A stretch of DNA of 42,005 nt from Lachnospiraceae bacterium (GCA_017438775.1 JAFRUR010000085.1:1-42005), one strand, 5' to 3'. Shown: positions 32,547-40,715, counted from the stretch's first letter. The notes: a model not told the origin generated them from the letters alone. Numbers and translations are program-made.

Positions 32547-33814
32547 GTACCAATATTATTTTTTTCTTTGTCATGCTGTTCGTCCTGCTGTTCCTTGGCA
32601 TCCCGGTCGTGTATTCGATCGGTCTGGACGTCGCCCTGTACATGCTGATCTTCAACGTGGGCGACCTGATCCAGATCCCGACCAAGATCTACGCGCAGAA
32701 CGACTCATACGTGCTGCTGGCCATTCCGCTGTTCGTTTTCTGCGGTATGATCATGGAAGCCGGCGGTATATCCAAACGACTTGTTGACTTCATCTACCAT
32801 CTGGTCGGCCGTCAGCCCGGCGCCCTGGGCACCGTGGCCGTTCTGACCTGTATGGTGTTTGCCGCTCTGACCGGTTCCGCCGTCGCGACGACCGTCGCCA
32901 TCGGTTCCATCATGGTCCCGATGATGGTGGATCACGGCTATGACGCGAAATTCGCCGCCGGCCTGGTATGTTCGGCCGGTGCGCTGGGCCCCATCATCCC
33001 GCCGAGCGTCCCCATGGTCATCTACGGATCGGCCATGAACGTCTCCGTCGCCGACCTGTTCCTGGGCGGCGTCATCCCGGGCATCCTGATGGGTCTGTCC
33101 TTCATCGTCATCAACCTGGTGTACGCGATCAAGCACAAGGTGCCGCGCAGCACGGAGCCCTTCAACCTCAAGGAGACCCTGAAGGCCTTCTGGAAGAGCC
33201 TGGGCGTCCTGTTCCTGCCGGTCATCATCCTGGGCGGCATCTACTCCGGTAAATTCACCCCCACCGAAGCCGGCACCATCGCGGCCATCTACTCCCTGAT
33301 CCTGACCATCGTGTACGGCCAGATGACTCCCAAAAAGTTCCTGGAGCTCTGCCGCAAGACGATCTCCTCGGCTGGATCCATCATGTGCATCATCTGCGTG
33401 TCGGGTGCGTTCGCGTATATCCTGACCATCGAGCAGATCCCGCAGAAGATCGCGGCGATGCTGCTTCCGTACATGTCCTCGCAGGCGATGTTCATGGTCA
33501 TCATGTTCCTGTTCCTGCTGATCGTCGGCGCCGTCATGGACTCCGGCCCCGGCATCATGATCCTTGCCCCGATCATTTCGCCGATCGGTGTCGCCCTGGG
33601 CCTGTCCCCGGTGTACGTCGGCGTCATGTTCTGCTGCATCTTCTGCATGGGCGCCATCACGCCTCCGTTCGGCGTGACGCTGTTTGCCGTCACCCCGATC
33701 GCGAAGATCCCGTTCGCGGAAGTCTGCAAGGGCGCGGCCCGCTTTATCGTCGCGGCCTTCGCCGTACTGCTGGTGCTCTGCTTCCTGCCGCAGGTCGTCA
33801 TGCTGTTCTTCTAA
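32543..33814 (+). CDS. dctM: TRAP transporter large permease (DctM family)
   Basis: 423 residues, about eleven to twelve membrane helices, standard DctM length. Signatures are LLAIPLFVFCGMIMEAGGISKRLVDF, MVFAALTGSAVATTVAIGSIMVPMM, SAGALGPIIPPSVPMVIYG and FTPTEAGTIAAIYSLI. The C-terminal half repeats the motif as GAVMDSGPGIMILAPIISPI and CMGAITPPFGVTLFAV. It is the sodium-driven translocator working with DctP and DctQ. The C-terminus (VVMLFF) is very short. Confidence 0.95.
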   Translation: MSTNIIFFFVMLFVLLFLGIPVVYSIGLDVALYMLIFNVGDLIQIPTKIYAQNDSYVLLAIPLFVFCGMIMEAGGISKRLVDFIYHLVGRQPGALGTVAVLTCMVFAALTGSAVATTVAIGSIMVPMMVDHGYDAKFAAGLVCSAGALGPIIPPSVPMVIYGSAMNVSVADLFLGGVIPGILMGLSFIVINLVYAIKHKVPRSTEPFNLKETLKAFWKSLGVLFLPVIILGGIYSGKFTPTEAGTIAAIYSLILTIVYGQMTPKKFLELCRKTISSAGSIMCIICVSGAFAYILTIEQIPQKIAAMLLPYMSSQAMFMVIMFLFLLIVGAVMDSGPGIMILAPIISPIGVALGLSPVYVGVMFCCIFCMGAITPPFGVTLFAVTPIAKIPFAEVCKGAARFIVAAFAVLLVLCFLPQVVMLFF

Positions 33815-33854
33815 GCACCGCCGCGGCTTCATAACATCATCAACAGAAGCTTTT

Positions 33855-33891
33855 CTGCGGCGGACAGACGCCTGTGCGCCGTCCGCCGCAG
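33855..33891 (+). other. Stem-loop between dctM and the cyclase gene
   Basis: CTGCGGCGGAC (33855-33865) pairs perfectly with GTCCGCCGCAG (33881-33891). There is no T-run. The same GCGGCGGAC core forms the terminator at 37055. Confidence 0.5.
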
Positions 33892-33969
33892 CCTGATTCC
33901 GAGAGAAACTGTGGGTTTCCCGCGGGCGGAGCGGTTCCGTCTGCCGGGAAAACCGGAGAGGAGATAAAC

Positions 33970-34632
33970 ATGAAAGTTCTTGATCTCACCTTCACGTACA
34001 AGGCTGGCATGACCGGCATGAGCAAGTGGCATCCGGTGGTCACCTTCGAGAAGTTCGCGACCATCCCGGAGGTCGGCATGAACACGAGCAGCCTTCTGCT
34101 CGGCAGCCACATCGCCACGCATATGGACGCCGCGAAGCACTTCTACGACGACATGTACACCATCGACCAGACGCCTCTGGAGAAGTGCATCGGCGACGTG
34201 ACCATCGTGGATCTGCGCGACAAGCCCGAGCGCTCCGAGATCACGGCCGCGGACCTGGCGAAGTACGAGCTGAAGGAGCGCATTCTGCTCCTGACCGGCT
34301 GGAGCCGCTATTTCCGCACCGATACACAGCGCTACAACACCCAGTATCCGTTCCTGAGCCTCGAGGCCGCGCAGTACTGCCCGGACCACGGTGTGAAGCT
34401 GATCGCGATGGACATCCCGTCCCCGGATCAGCCCGCCTCCATGGCGCCGCCCGAGCGCAAGTTCGAGATCCATCACCTGATGCTGAAGAACGAGGTCATC
34501 TTCGTGGAGGCGCTCGCTCACACGGATCTGATCGACCCCGCCAAGACATATGAGTTCATCGCCCTGCCCTTAAAGCTCGAGGGCCTGGATGCCTCTCCCT
34601 GCCGCGTCGTTCTCCTGGAAAAGGAGGACTGA
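33970..34632 (+). CDS. Cyclase-family metal-dependent hydrolase (kynurenine formamidase-like)
   Basis: 220 residues from ATG 33970 with GAGAGGAGA upstream; a longer frame to 33874 passes through the hairpin region and is rejected. The family's metal motif HxxTHxDxxxH is present as HIATHMDAAKH (47-57), followed by HF. The C-terminal DIPSPDQPA and HHLMLKNEVIFVEAL match the family. Members hydrolyse formamides, lactones or cyclic amides. In an operon with a dehydrogenase and an SDR it may open a lactone formed by oxidation of a sugar acid or cyclitol (inference). It is three bases before the SDR gene. Confidence 0.88.
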   Translation: MKVLDLTFTYKAGMTGMSKWHPVVTFEKFATIPEVGMNTSSLLLGSHIATHMDAAKHFYDDMYTIDQTPLEKCIGDVTIVDLRDKPERSEITAADLAKYELKERILLLTGWSRYFRTDTQRYNTQYPFLSLEAAQYCPDHGVKLIAMDIPSPDQPASMAPPERKFEIHHLMLKNEVIFVEALAHTDLIDPAKTYEFIALPLKLEGLDASPCRVVLLEKED

Positions 34633-34635
34633 GCC

Positions 34636-35460
34636 ATGCGCTGGACTGCACTGCAGCTGGATGAACAGCGGTCCGTGAAGGACATGCTGGACATGACCGG
34701 CCGCACTTCGCTGATCACCGGGGGCTCCGGCGGCATCGGACGCGCGAGCGCGCGCGCCCTGGCCGAAATGGGCTCGAACGTTGTCATCACCGGCACGGAG
34801 CGCAGCCGCGAGAAGATGAAGGGCTACACGCAGTACATCGAGGAGAAGTTCGGCGTGCGCGCCGTCTCCGTTGTCTGCGATGTCTCCAGAGAGGAGGATG
34901 TGAACGCCCTGTTTGACGCCATCCGCAAAGAGTTCGGGGACCTGCACGCGGCCTTCATGAACGCGGGCTTTTTCCCGCGCGGCGACCTGGCCGACGGCCC
35001 CGTGAGCGAATTCGAGCGCTGCCTCTCCGTGGACGTGACCGGTGCCCTTCTGTGCGCCCGTGCGGCTGCGAACCTGATGATCGAGAAGGGCCACGGCGGC
35101 TCCCTGATCATGAACGGTTCCATGACCGGCCATCACATCAACCGCCGCGAGGACGGGGAACGCTACGGCGTGGCCTACCCGGCCGCGAAGGCGGCCGCCA
35201 TCCATCTGACGCGCGCCCTGGCCGCGGACTACGCCCAGTACGGGATCCGCGTCAACTCCGTGAGCCCCGGCTACATCCTGTCCGGGATCCACGACGGACG
35301 CACGCAGGAATACTTTGACTACACCAGCGCCAACGTGCCGATGAAGCGCTACGGGACGCTGGACGAGATCGTGGGCGCGGTCGTCTACTACGCCTCCGAC
35401 CTCTCTGCCTACACCACCGGCGCCGATCTTCTTGTGGACGGGGGTTACTGTATCTGGTGA
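34636..35460 (+). CDS. Short-chain dehydrogenase/reductase (SDR)
   Basis: 274 residues. The Rossmann cofactor loop GGSGGIG is at 29-35, the NAG motif near 108, and the catalytic Tyr181-x3-Lys185 (YPAAK) with the upstream Ser in NGSMTGHH. The C-terminus LVDGGYCIW is the usual classical SDR ending. The about 20-residue N-terminal extension before the first beta-strand is as in gluconate 5-dehydrogenase-like members. AAGGAGG lies at the end of the cyclase gene, so the two are coupled. It probably oxidises or reduces a hydroxyl of the sugar acid handled by the operon, and it is the operon's last gene. Confidence 0.93.
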   Translation: MRWTALQLDEQRSVKDMLDMTGRTSLITGGSGGIGRASARALAEMGSNVVITGTERSREKMKGYTQYIEEKFGVRAVSVVCDVSREEDVNALFDAIRKEFGDLHAAFMNAGFFPRGDLADGPVSEFERCLSVDVTGALLCARAAANLMIEKGHGGSLIMNGSMTGHHINRREDGERYGVAYPAAKAAAIHLTRALAADYAQYGIRVNSVSPGYILSGIHDGRTQEYFDYTSANVPMKRYGTLDEIVGAVVYYASDLSAYTTGADLLVDGGYCIW

Positions 35461-35481
35461 TCCCCCGCCATCTCCTTCTTT

Positions 35482-35518
35482 TTCTGCCCCACAGCTCTGC
35501 CTGCGGGGCAGAATTTTT
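35482..35518 (+). terminator. Terminator of the GntR-ilvD2-TRAP-SDR operon
   Basis: TTCTGCCCC (35482-35490) pairs perfectly with GGGGCAGAA (35505-35513), followed by TTTTT. Confidence 0.88.
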
Positions 35519-35616
35519 ATCCGGCAGACAGCCGGAAATATCAGAAGCAGCCAATCGCCGGAAGAATGCCGGCGTCAGAATGATTCCCGGCACTTCCGCC
35601 GCGAGGAGGGGTCCCC

Positions 35617-36426
35617 ATGAAAAAGATATACTCCCTGGTCCACCTGACCGACATCCATTGCCCGCCGCCGGACTTCATCCGCGCGGCCGCGCAGGCCGGC
35701 TATGACGCCGTGAGCCTGCGCACCATCCCCCTGGGGCTTCCCGGGGAGAGCCGCTTCGACATCGCCGCGGACCGGGCCCTCCTGCGGGAGACGCGCCGGG
35801 CGATGGAGGAGACCGGGCTGTATGTCAACGACGTGGAGAACGCCCGGATCGCGGAGGGTCTGGACGTCCGCGCGCACGAGCCGGGGCTCTGTGCCGCGGC
35901 GGAGCTGGGCGTAAAGCACATCCAGTGCAACGTCTACAGCGGGGAGCCGGGGTTTTACACGGAGCAGCTCGCCCGGCTGTGCGAGCTGGCGGACACCTAT
36001 GGCCAGACCGTCGAGGTGGAATTTGTGGCCTGGGCGAAGGTCGCTGATCTGGCGCAGGCGCTTCAGATGATTCGCGCCGCGGGCCGCCCGGACGCCGGCA
36101 TCGTCGTGGACGCTCTGCACTATTCCCGCTCCCGCGTGCGCTTTGAGGAGATCGAGGCGCTTCCGAAAACGATGTTCCGGATCGTCCATCTGTGCGACGC
36201 GGGGGCGGAGATCCCGACGGACCGCGCCGGACTCATCCATACGGGGCGGGATGCCCGCCTGTATCCCGGGGAGGGAGCCATCGATTTTGCCCCGGTTCTC
36301 GCCGGTCTTCCGGAGGCCGTCCGCGGTGTCGAGGTGCCGAATCTCGTGCGGCTTAAGCAGCTGGGCCTGGTCGAACACGCGCGCCGGGCGCTGGAGAGCG
36401 CCAGACGGCAGGATTCGCCGGCGTGA
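35617..36426 (+). CDS. TIM-barrel sugar-phosphate isomerase/epimerase superfamily protein
   Basis: 269 residues, xylose-isomerase-like (AP_endonuc_2) barrel. The metal ligand set is visible as Glu135 (VEVEF), Asp165 and His168 (VVDALHYS), His191 with Asp194 (IVHLCDAG) and Glu239 (GVEVPN). This superfamily includes hydroxypyruvate isomerase, IolE/IolI and bacterial 3-dehydroshikimate dehydratase (QuiC/AsbF type), all using this ligand set. With an AroE-like enzyme upstream and IolB downstream, either a cyclitol or a dehydroshikimate role is possible; I cannot choose. GAGGAGGGG precedes the ATG. It is separated from the SDR operon by a terminator, and no promoter is obvious. Confidence 0.82.
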   Translation: MKKIYSLVHLTDIHCPPPDFIRAAAQAGYDAVSLRTIPLGLPGESRFDIAADRALLRETRRAMEETGLYVNDVENARIAEGLDVRAHEPGLCAAAELGVKHIQCNVYSGEPGFYTEQLARLCELADTYGQTVEVEFVAWAKVADLAQALQMIRAAGRPDAGIVVDALHYSRSRVRFEEIEALPKTMFRIVHLCDAGAEIPTDRAGLIHTGRDARLYPGEGAIDFAPVLAGLPEAVRGVEVPNLVRLKQLGLVEHARRALESARRQDSPA

Positions 36427-36731
36427 GGCGGTCGGAAGGGCGCCAAACAGAATAGAACACAGATCATTTATTCCTCCGAAGAATAGAAAACGGGCCCGAG
36501 AGCTCCAAACTGTTCATTTTTCTCCGGCGGCGGAATTTTGCAAGAGGGCAAATCTGACAGTTTTGGCGGGCGCATGACAATGTTTTTGGACAATTTGAAC
36601 GAATCCCCCCATTTATGAGGAGGTTTCTTTCAAAAAATGAGTATCTTTTGATAAACTTCAAAAAATGTTTGCCATTTGTTGAACGATTGTTGACAAAAAC
36701 ATGGTTATTCTGTACACTGGATTTGGTTTCA
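36427..36731 (+). other. AT-rich gap with a near-consensus promoter
   Basis: This 305-bp stretch has base composition unlike its surroundings from about 36590 on. It contains two copies of TTCAAAAAATG (about 36628 and 36657). At its end TTGACA (36690-36695), a 17-base spacer and TACACT (36713-36718) form a strong promoter. No intact gene is present. The promoter points into the truncated MBL remnant. Confidence 0.6.
36690..36718 (+). promoter_or_regulatory. Strong promoter in front of the MBL remnant
   Basis: Consensus -35 TTGACA, ideal 17-base spacing and -10 TACACT. Predicted transcription would start near 36725 and meet the terminator at 37055, so today it may drive only a short non-functional RNA, or the 3' genes by read-through. 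Confidence 0.65.
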
Positions 36732-37016
36732 CAGCGGGAGTTCTCCCGCAAACACTCCGGCCACACCGCCGGCCTCCTGGGCCTGATGATGCACCTGAAG
36801 AACACCGGCATCGTGATCTACACCTCGGACGCCATCAACTGCACGGACAACTACAACTTCAAGTATCCGGGCATCTGCTACGACTCCCAGGGCTTTGTCC
36901 AGTGCGTGAAGTATGTGCACCGTCTCGAGAAGCAGTACAACGCCACGATCTGGTTCAGCCATGACGCGAAGCAGTTCCATACTCTGACGCTGTCCGACCA
37001 GGGCTACTACGACTGA
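36732..37016 (+). pseudogene. 5'-truncated MBL-fold hydrolase, lactonase-like C-terminal remnant
   Basis: From about residue 40 of the open frame the sequence is well formed: HSGHTAGLLGLMMH, TGIVIYTSDAINC, PGICYDSQGFVQCVKYVHRLE, ATIWFSHDAKQF, then a stop. This matches the second half of AHL-lactonase-like MBL proteins (GHTxG, the bridging Asp in SDA, and a late HDxxQ). The N-terminal half with the HxHxDH site is missing, and the sequence before about 36732 is AT-rich and non-homologous in character. An ATG at 36615 would give 133 residues with an unrelated lysine/phenylalanine-rich start and no ribosome site. I therefore read it as a deletion remnant. Confidence 0.72.
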
Positions 37017-37054
37017 GTCCCCGGCCCGGACGGAACGAATCAGCAACGATCGCT

Positions 37055-37091
37055 GCGGCGGACGGAGATCATCGCCGTCCGCCGCGGTTTT
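37055..37091 (+). terminator. Terminator after the MBL remnant
   Basis: GCGGCGGACGG (37055-37065) pairs perfectly with CCGTCCGCCGC (37075-37085), followed by GGTTTT. Confidence 0.75.
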
Positions 37092-37219
37092 CGCGAGAAT
37101 GACCGCCGCAGGATGCGGCTTTTTGCGCCGGCAATGGCCGGAAGCCGCGGGGCGGAGGCCCGAACACACACATGGGCGCCGGAGAGGCGCCCGGCACGAA
37201 AGACGAGTGGAGGAGAAAC

Positions 37220-38008
37220 ATGTCCAAGGTTTTCGGTTACCCGCAGTTTGACGAAGAGGGCCAGCAGATCCTGACCACGTATGACAATGAATATTCCGCC
37301 ATGATGATGGACATCCGCGTGTTCCGCATGGCTGCGGGACAGACCCGCACCTTCTGCTATGAGGGAGAGGAGTGCGCCGTTCTGCTTCTGTCCGGCCGTG
37401 TGACGTTCGCGTTCGAGGGCGGCCGCGAGACCGTTTCCCGCAAGGATGTCTTCACCGAAGGGCCGTGGGCCGTGCATGTGTGCACCGGCCGCGAGGTCTG
37501 TGTCACGGCGGAGGAGCCGTCCGAGATCCTGGTGCAGCGCACCCACAACGATAAGGAATTTGCCGGCAAGCTCTATTCCCCGGACGATGCCCCCTGGCAT
37601 TACTCCGCCGTCGGCAAGTACGGCAACGTCGCCAAGCGTCAGGTCAACACCATCATCGACATCGACATCAACCCGAGCTCCAACATGGTGCTGGGCGAGG
37701 TCATGAACGATCCGGGCAACTGGTCCGGCTATCTGCCTCACCGTCATCCGCAGCCCGAGACCTACTACTTCAAGTTTGATCATCCGGAAGGATTCGGCGC
37801 CAGCTTCGTGGGCGATCAGGTCTTCAAGAGCGTGGACGGCAGCTTTTCCGCCATCCCCGGAGGAGAGCTCCATCCCCAGGCTGTGGCTCCCGGCTACCGC
37901 ATGTACACCTGCTGGATGATTCGTCATCTGCCCGGGGATCCCTGGCTGCAGACCAGCCGCTTCGAGGATGACCGCTACCTCTGGCTGAACGACGCGAAGT
38001 TCGACTGA
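37220..38008 (+). CDS. iolB: IolB-family 5-deoxy-glucuronate isomerase
   Basis: 262 residues, close to the usual length of about 270. Two cupin-like halves are present. The C-terminal half holds the metal site His174, His176, Glu180 (LPHRHPQPETYYFKFDHPEGFG) and His218 (GGELHPQAVAPGYRMYTCW), all diagnostic of IolB/KduI-type isomerases. IolB converts 5-deoxy-glucuronate to 5-keto-2-deoxy-gluconate in inositol breakdown. GTGGAGGAG precedes ATG 37220; a start at 37172 is upstream of the site. The other iol genes (iolC, iolD, iolE, iolG, iolJ) are not in the window, although the TIM-barrel protein at 35617 is of the fold class of IolE. It may act on a different uronate here. Confidence 0.87.
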   Translation: MSKVFGYPQFDEEGQQILTTYDNEYSAMMMDIRVFRMAAGQTRTFCYEGEECAVLLLSGRVTFAFEGGRETVSRKDVFTEGPWAVHVCTGREVCVTAEEPSEILVQRTHNDKEFAGKLYSPDDAPWHYSAVGKYGNVAKRQVNTIIDIDINPSSNMVLGEVMNDPGNWSGYLPHRHPQPETYYFKFDHPEGFGASFVGDQVFKSVDGSFSAIPGGELHPQAVAPGYRMYTCWMIRHLPGDPWLQTSRFEDDRYLWLNDAKFD

Positions 38009-38058
38009 GTCACAGGAGAGAAGCGGGCCTTCCGGCCTGCCGACACACAGAGAAAACG

Positions 38059-38086
38059 CAGACACCGCCCGACCGGACGGTGTCTG
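38059..38086 (+). other. Stem-loop after iolB
   Basis: CAGACACCG (38059-38067) pairs perfectly with CGGTGTCTG (38078-38086), followed by TTGG. It is a weak terminator candidate. The gap 38009-38215 has no gene. Confidence 0.45.
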
Positions 38087-38215
38087 TTGGACTAAAGCGG
38101 TGACCGCGGCAGCACCCGGCTTTCCTTTCGCGGGCTGCCCGCGCCGCGTGCCGGGACCGGCTTCTTCACAGAGTATCGCCTTCTTGCTCCACATCACAAA
38201 CGCAGGAGAAAAAAC

Positions 38216-39577
38216 ATGGAAAAGAGAGTTGCGATCCTTAGTTTCGCGGACAGCCGCGACGACTACTTCGCCGTCCGCGAGGCCCTCGCGAATCAGTACA
38301 CCGAGGCCCTGAAGTTTCTTGAGAACCACGCCACCTGCTATTTCACCCCCATCATCCGCGATCCCCGCAAGGTCAAGGAGGAGATGGGCAAGGTGAAGGA
38401 ATTCCGGCCGCAGGCCGTCATCCTGAACCTCCCCATCTGGGCGGATCCGGTCATGCCGATGGAGGCCTCTCTGGAGACGGACGCCCCGATCCTTCTGCTG
38501 GGCAACACCCATCCGGCCACCTCGTCCCTGGTGGGCCTTCTGGGCGCGGGCGGCGCCATGGATCAGGTCGGCCGCAAGCACTTCCGCCTCCTTGGACTGG
38601 AGAATGGCGGCGAGGAGACCGTGCGCGCCTTCGTGGACGCCGCTGCGGCCGCGGATGAACTCTGCGGCTCGGAGATGCTGCGCTTCGGCGACAGTCCGCT
38701 TGGCATTGTCACGGCGGCCCCGGACCCCCTGCTCTGGCTCAAAGACTTCGGCGTGAAGGTCCGTCAGGTGGACGAGATGAAGATCGTCGCGGATGCGGAG
38801 AAGGTGGACGCGGAACGTGTCGAGGTCATGACAAAATGGCTGGAGGAGACCTTCGCTTCCATCGAGTTCGGCGACGGCTTCACCCCCGAAATTCTGGAGA
38901 AGCAGGTGCGTTCCTACCTCGCCCTCAAGGATATGGCGGAGGAGAGCGGTGCCCAGATCATGGGCATCCGTTGCCAGCCGGATCTGTCCAACGGCTACGC
39001 GAACCAGTGCCTGGCCATCACCCTGATCAACGATGAGGTGGACGCCTTCGGAGAGAAGCGCGGCGTGACCACGTCCTGCGAATCTGACGCGAACGGCGCC
39101 CTGACGATGCACATCCTGCGCCTGCTCTCGGGCCGTCCCGCCTCCCTGATGGACATCCGCCAGGTGCACGAGGCGGAGGGCACCCTCCTGATCGCCAACT
39201 GCGGCGCCATCCCGCTGTCCCACTATCAGGACTGCTGCGGAAAGTGCGGCGTCCGCATGATGCGCCATGCCTTCGGCGAATCCTGCGCGGCGTGCTGCAC
39301 CGGCGAGAGGAAGACCGGTCCCGTGACCATGGCCCGTCTGTGCGTGAAGAACGGCAGACACTGGATGGCCATCGTGCGCGGAGAAAGCGTCGCCATGAGC
39401 CCCGAGATCCGCGCGCAGTCCCCGGCCCAGTTCCCGACAGCCTACATGAAGACGGCGCCTCTGGACGGGTTCATCGAGACCTTCGGTTCGAACCACATGC
39501 ATGTTGTGGACGGCGATGTCTCCGAGCGCCTGATCTGGTTCTGCAAGCAGAAGAACATTAACTACAAGGTTTGGTAA
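38216..39577 (+). CDS. L-fucose/L-arabinose isomerase-like protein with a cysteine cluster
   Basis: 453 residues. The N-terminus VAILSFADSRDDYFAVRE and the later regions MGIRCQPDLSNGY, CESDANGALTMHILRLLSG and GTLLIANCGAIPL match the FucI/AraA ketol-isomerase superfamily, whose active site binds Mn2+ through Glu/Asp/His residues. Here Glu in SCESD and His in the later part are plausible ligands. Odd feature: Cys 329, 340, 341, 344, 357, 360 and 361 fall within 33 residues, more than expected for a sugar isomerase. AGGAG precedes ATG 38216. It is four bases before an MBL gene. The substrate is unknown; a sugar acid, deoxysugar or sulfosugar are all possible for this branch. Confidence 0.8.
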   Translation: MEKRVAILSFADSRDDYFAVREALANQYTEALKFLENHATCYFTPIIRDPRKVKEEMGKVKEFRPQAVILNLPIWADPVMPMEASLETDAPILLLGNTHPATSSLVGLLGAGGAMDQVGRKHFRLLGLENGGEETVRAFVDAAAAADELCGSEMLRFGDSPLGIVTAAPDPLLWLKDFGVKVRQVDEMKIVADAEKVDAERVEVMTKWLEETFASIEFGDGFTPEILEKQVRSYLALKDMAEESGAQIMGIRCQPDLSNGYANQCLAITLINDEVDAFGEKRGVTTSCESDANGALTMHILRLLSGRPASLMDIRQVHEAEGTLLIANCGAIPLSHYQDCCGKCGVRMMRHAFGESCAACCTGERKTGPVTMARLCVKNGRHWMAIVRGESVAMSPEIRAQSPAQFPTAYMKTAPLDGFIETFGSNHMHVVDGDVSERLIWFCKQKNINYKVW

Positions 39578-39581
39578 GCAC

Positions 39582-40577
39582 GTGAGCGAGATCATCACCG
39601 AGCCCGCACCGGGCATTTTTCAGATCCATATCCCCATCCCCCATAACCCTCTGCGCGAGGGAAATGCGTACTTCCTGCGCGGGAACGCCGCGCACGGAGA
39701 CCTGCTGGTGGACACGGGATTTAAAATGCCGGAGTGCCGTGAGGTCCTGGAGAAGGCCCTGACGCAGCTCGGTGCGGACCGGACCCGTCTGCGCGTGCTG
39801 TGCACCCATATGCACGCGGACCACTGCGGCCTGGCGGACGAGTTCGCCGGTCCGGAGGGGCCGATCTACATGAGCGCGCGGGACCTGGTCTTCTGGAAGG
39901 ATTTCCGCACCGGGACGCTGCAGACGGACCGCGCGGCCCGCTACGCGACGGAAGGCATGCCGGAGGACATCTTAAACCGTCTGGGGCGGACCGGCGGGGC
40001 CTATCCCCTGTCGATGTCCACGGACGATGCGCGCCTGACCGGCGTCCCGGAGGGCGGTTCCGTGCGCGCGGGAGACCGGGAGCTCCGGTTGATTCTGGTG
40101 CCCGGCCACACGCCCGGGAATTCCATGTACTACATCGAGGAGGAGCAGATCCTTTTTACCGGGGATCACGTCCTCTTCGACATCACCCCGAACATCACCT
40201 ACTGGCCCGGGCAGGAAAACCCGCTGCGGGACTATCTGGAGAGCCTTCGCAGGGTGCGGGACATCCCTGTGCGCCTGGCCCTTCCGGGGCACCGGGAGAG
40301 CGGGGACTACCGGGCGCGCGTGGACGAGCTTCTGGAGAGCCACCGCATGCGGCTCGCGGAAGTCGAGAGCATCCTGCAGGAGGAACCCGGCCTGAGCGCC
40401 TTTGAGGTGACGCGGCAGATGCACTGGCGCGTGCGCGCGGCGGCCTGGAAGGACGTTCCGGACCGCCACAAGTGGTTCGCGTTCGGCGAGGGCCTGGCCC
40501 ATCTGGACTATCTGTGCGCCGCGGGCCGGGTGCGCCGCGAACTGACGGACGGGACCTGGAGATATTACGCGTTGTGA
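39582..40577 (+). CDS. MBL-fold hydrolase (glyoxalase II-like branch)
   Basis: 331 residues. The metallo-beta-lactamase motif HMHADH is at 76-81, followed by CG. Next are PGHTPGNSMYY, FTGDHVLF with the bridging Asp, and LPGHRES with the last His. A C-terminal helical winged-helix-like domain (about 250-331, RARVDELLESHRMRLAEVESIL) is found in LACTB2-like members. It starts at GTG 39582, four bases after the isomerase stop, without a strong ribosome site, so coupling is likely. Thioester, lactone or phosphoester hydrolysis are all possible. It is the third MBL-type sequence in this island. Confidence 0.87.
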   Translation: MSEIITEPAPGIFQIHIPIPHNPLREGNAYFLRGNAAHGDLLVDTGFKMPECREVLEKALTQLGADRTRLRVLCTHMHADHCGLADEFAGPEGPIYMSARDLVFWKDFRTGTLQTDRAARYATEGMPEDILNRLGRTGGAYPLSMSTDDARLTGVPEGGSVRAGDRELRLILVPGHTPGNSMYYIEEEQILFTGDHVLFDITPNITYWPGQENPLRDYLESLRRVRDIPVRLALPGHRESGDYRARVDELLESHRMRLAEVESILQEEPGLSAFEVTRQMHWRVRAAAWKDVPDRHKWFAFGEGLAHLDYLCAAGRVRRELTDGTWRYYAL

Positions 40578-40655
40578 GGGGAAGACGGCTGCAGCACACG
40601 GTGCCTGCGAACAGCCGCATGGCCGGACGCCGCGCAGAAACGGCGCCGCAAAAAA

Positions 40656-40688
40656 GGACCGGAGCGTTCCATGGGGATGCTCCGGTCC
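40656..40688. other. Stem-loop between MBL and aldo-keto reductase genes
   Basis: GGACCGGAGC (40656-40665) pairs perfectly with GCTCCGGTCC (40679-40688). It is preceded by AAAAA, so a T-run exists only on the minus strand. An upstream ATG for the next gene at 40671 falls inside the loop, which speaks against that start. Confidence 0.5.
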
Positions 40689-40715
40689 GCGCGGCTTGAG
40701 AGAAAGGAGAGGATC

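Noticed and set aside
36615-37016. Complete 133-residue gene from ATG 36615
   Set aside because: The first 40 residues have an AT-rich origin and no family resemblance, the ATG precedes the promoter -10 at 36713, and the MBL catalytic half is absent. A remnant is more likely.
37040-39616. 858-residue open frame on the minus strand
   Set aside because: It runs antisense through iolB and the isomerase gene, both of which have family motifs and ribosome sites. Its sequence is rich in Asp/Arg/Gly/His without any fold signature, as expected of a GC-rich shadow frame.
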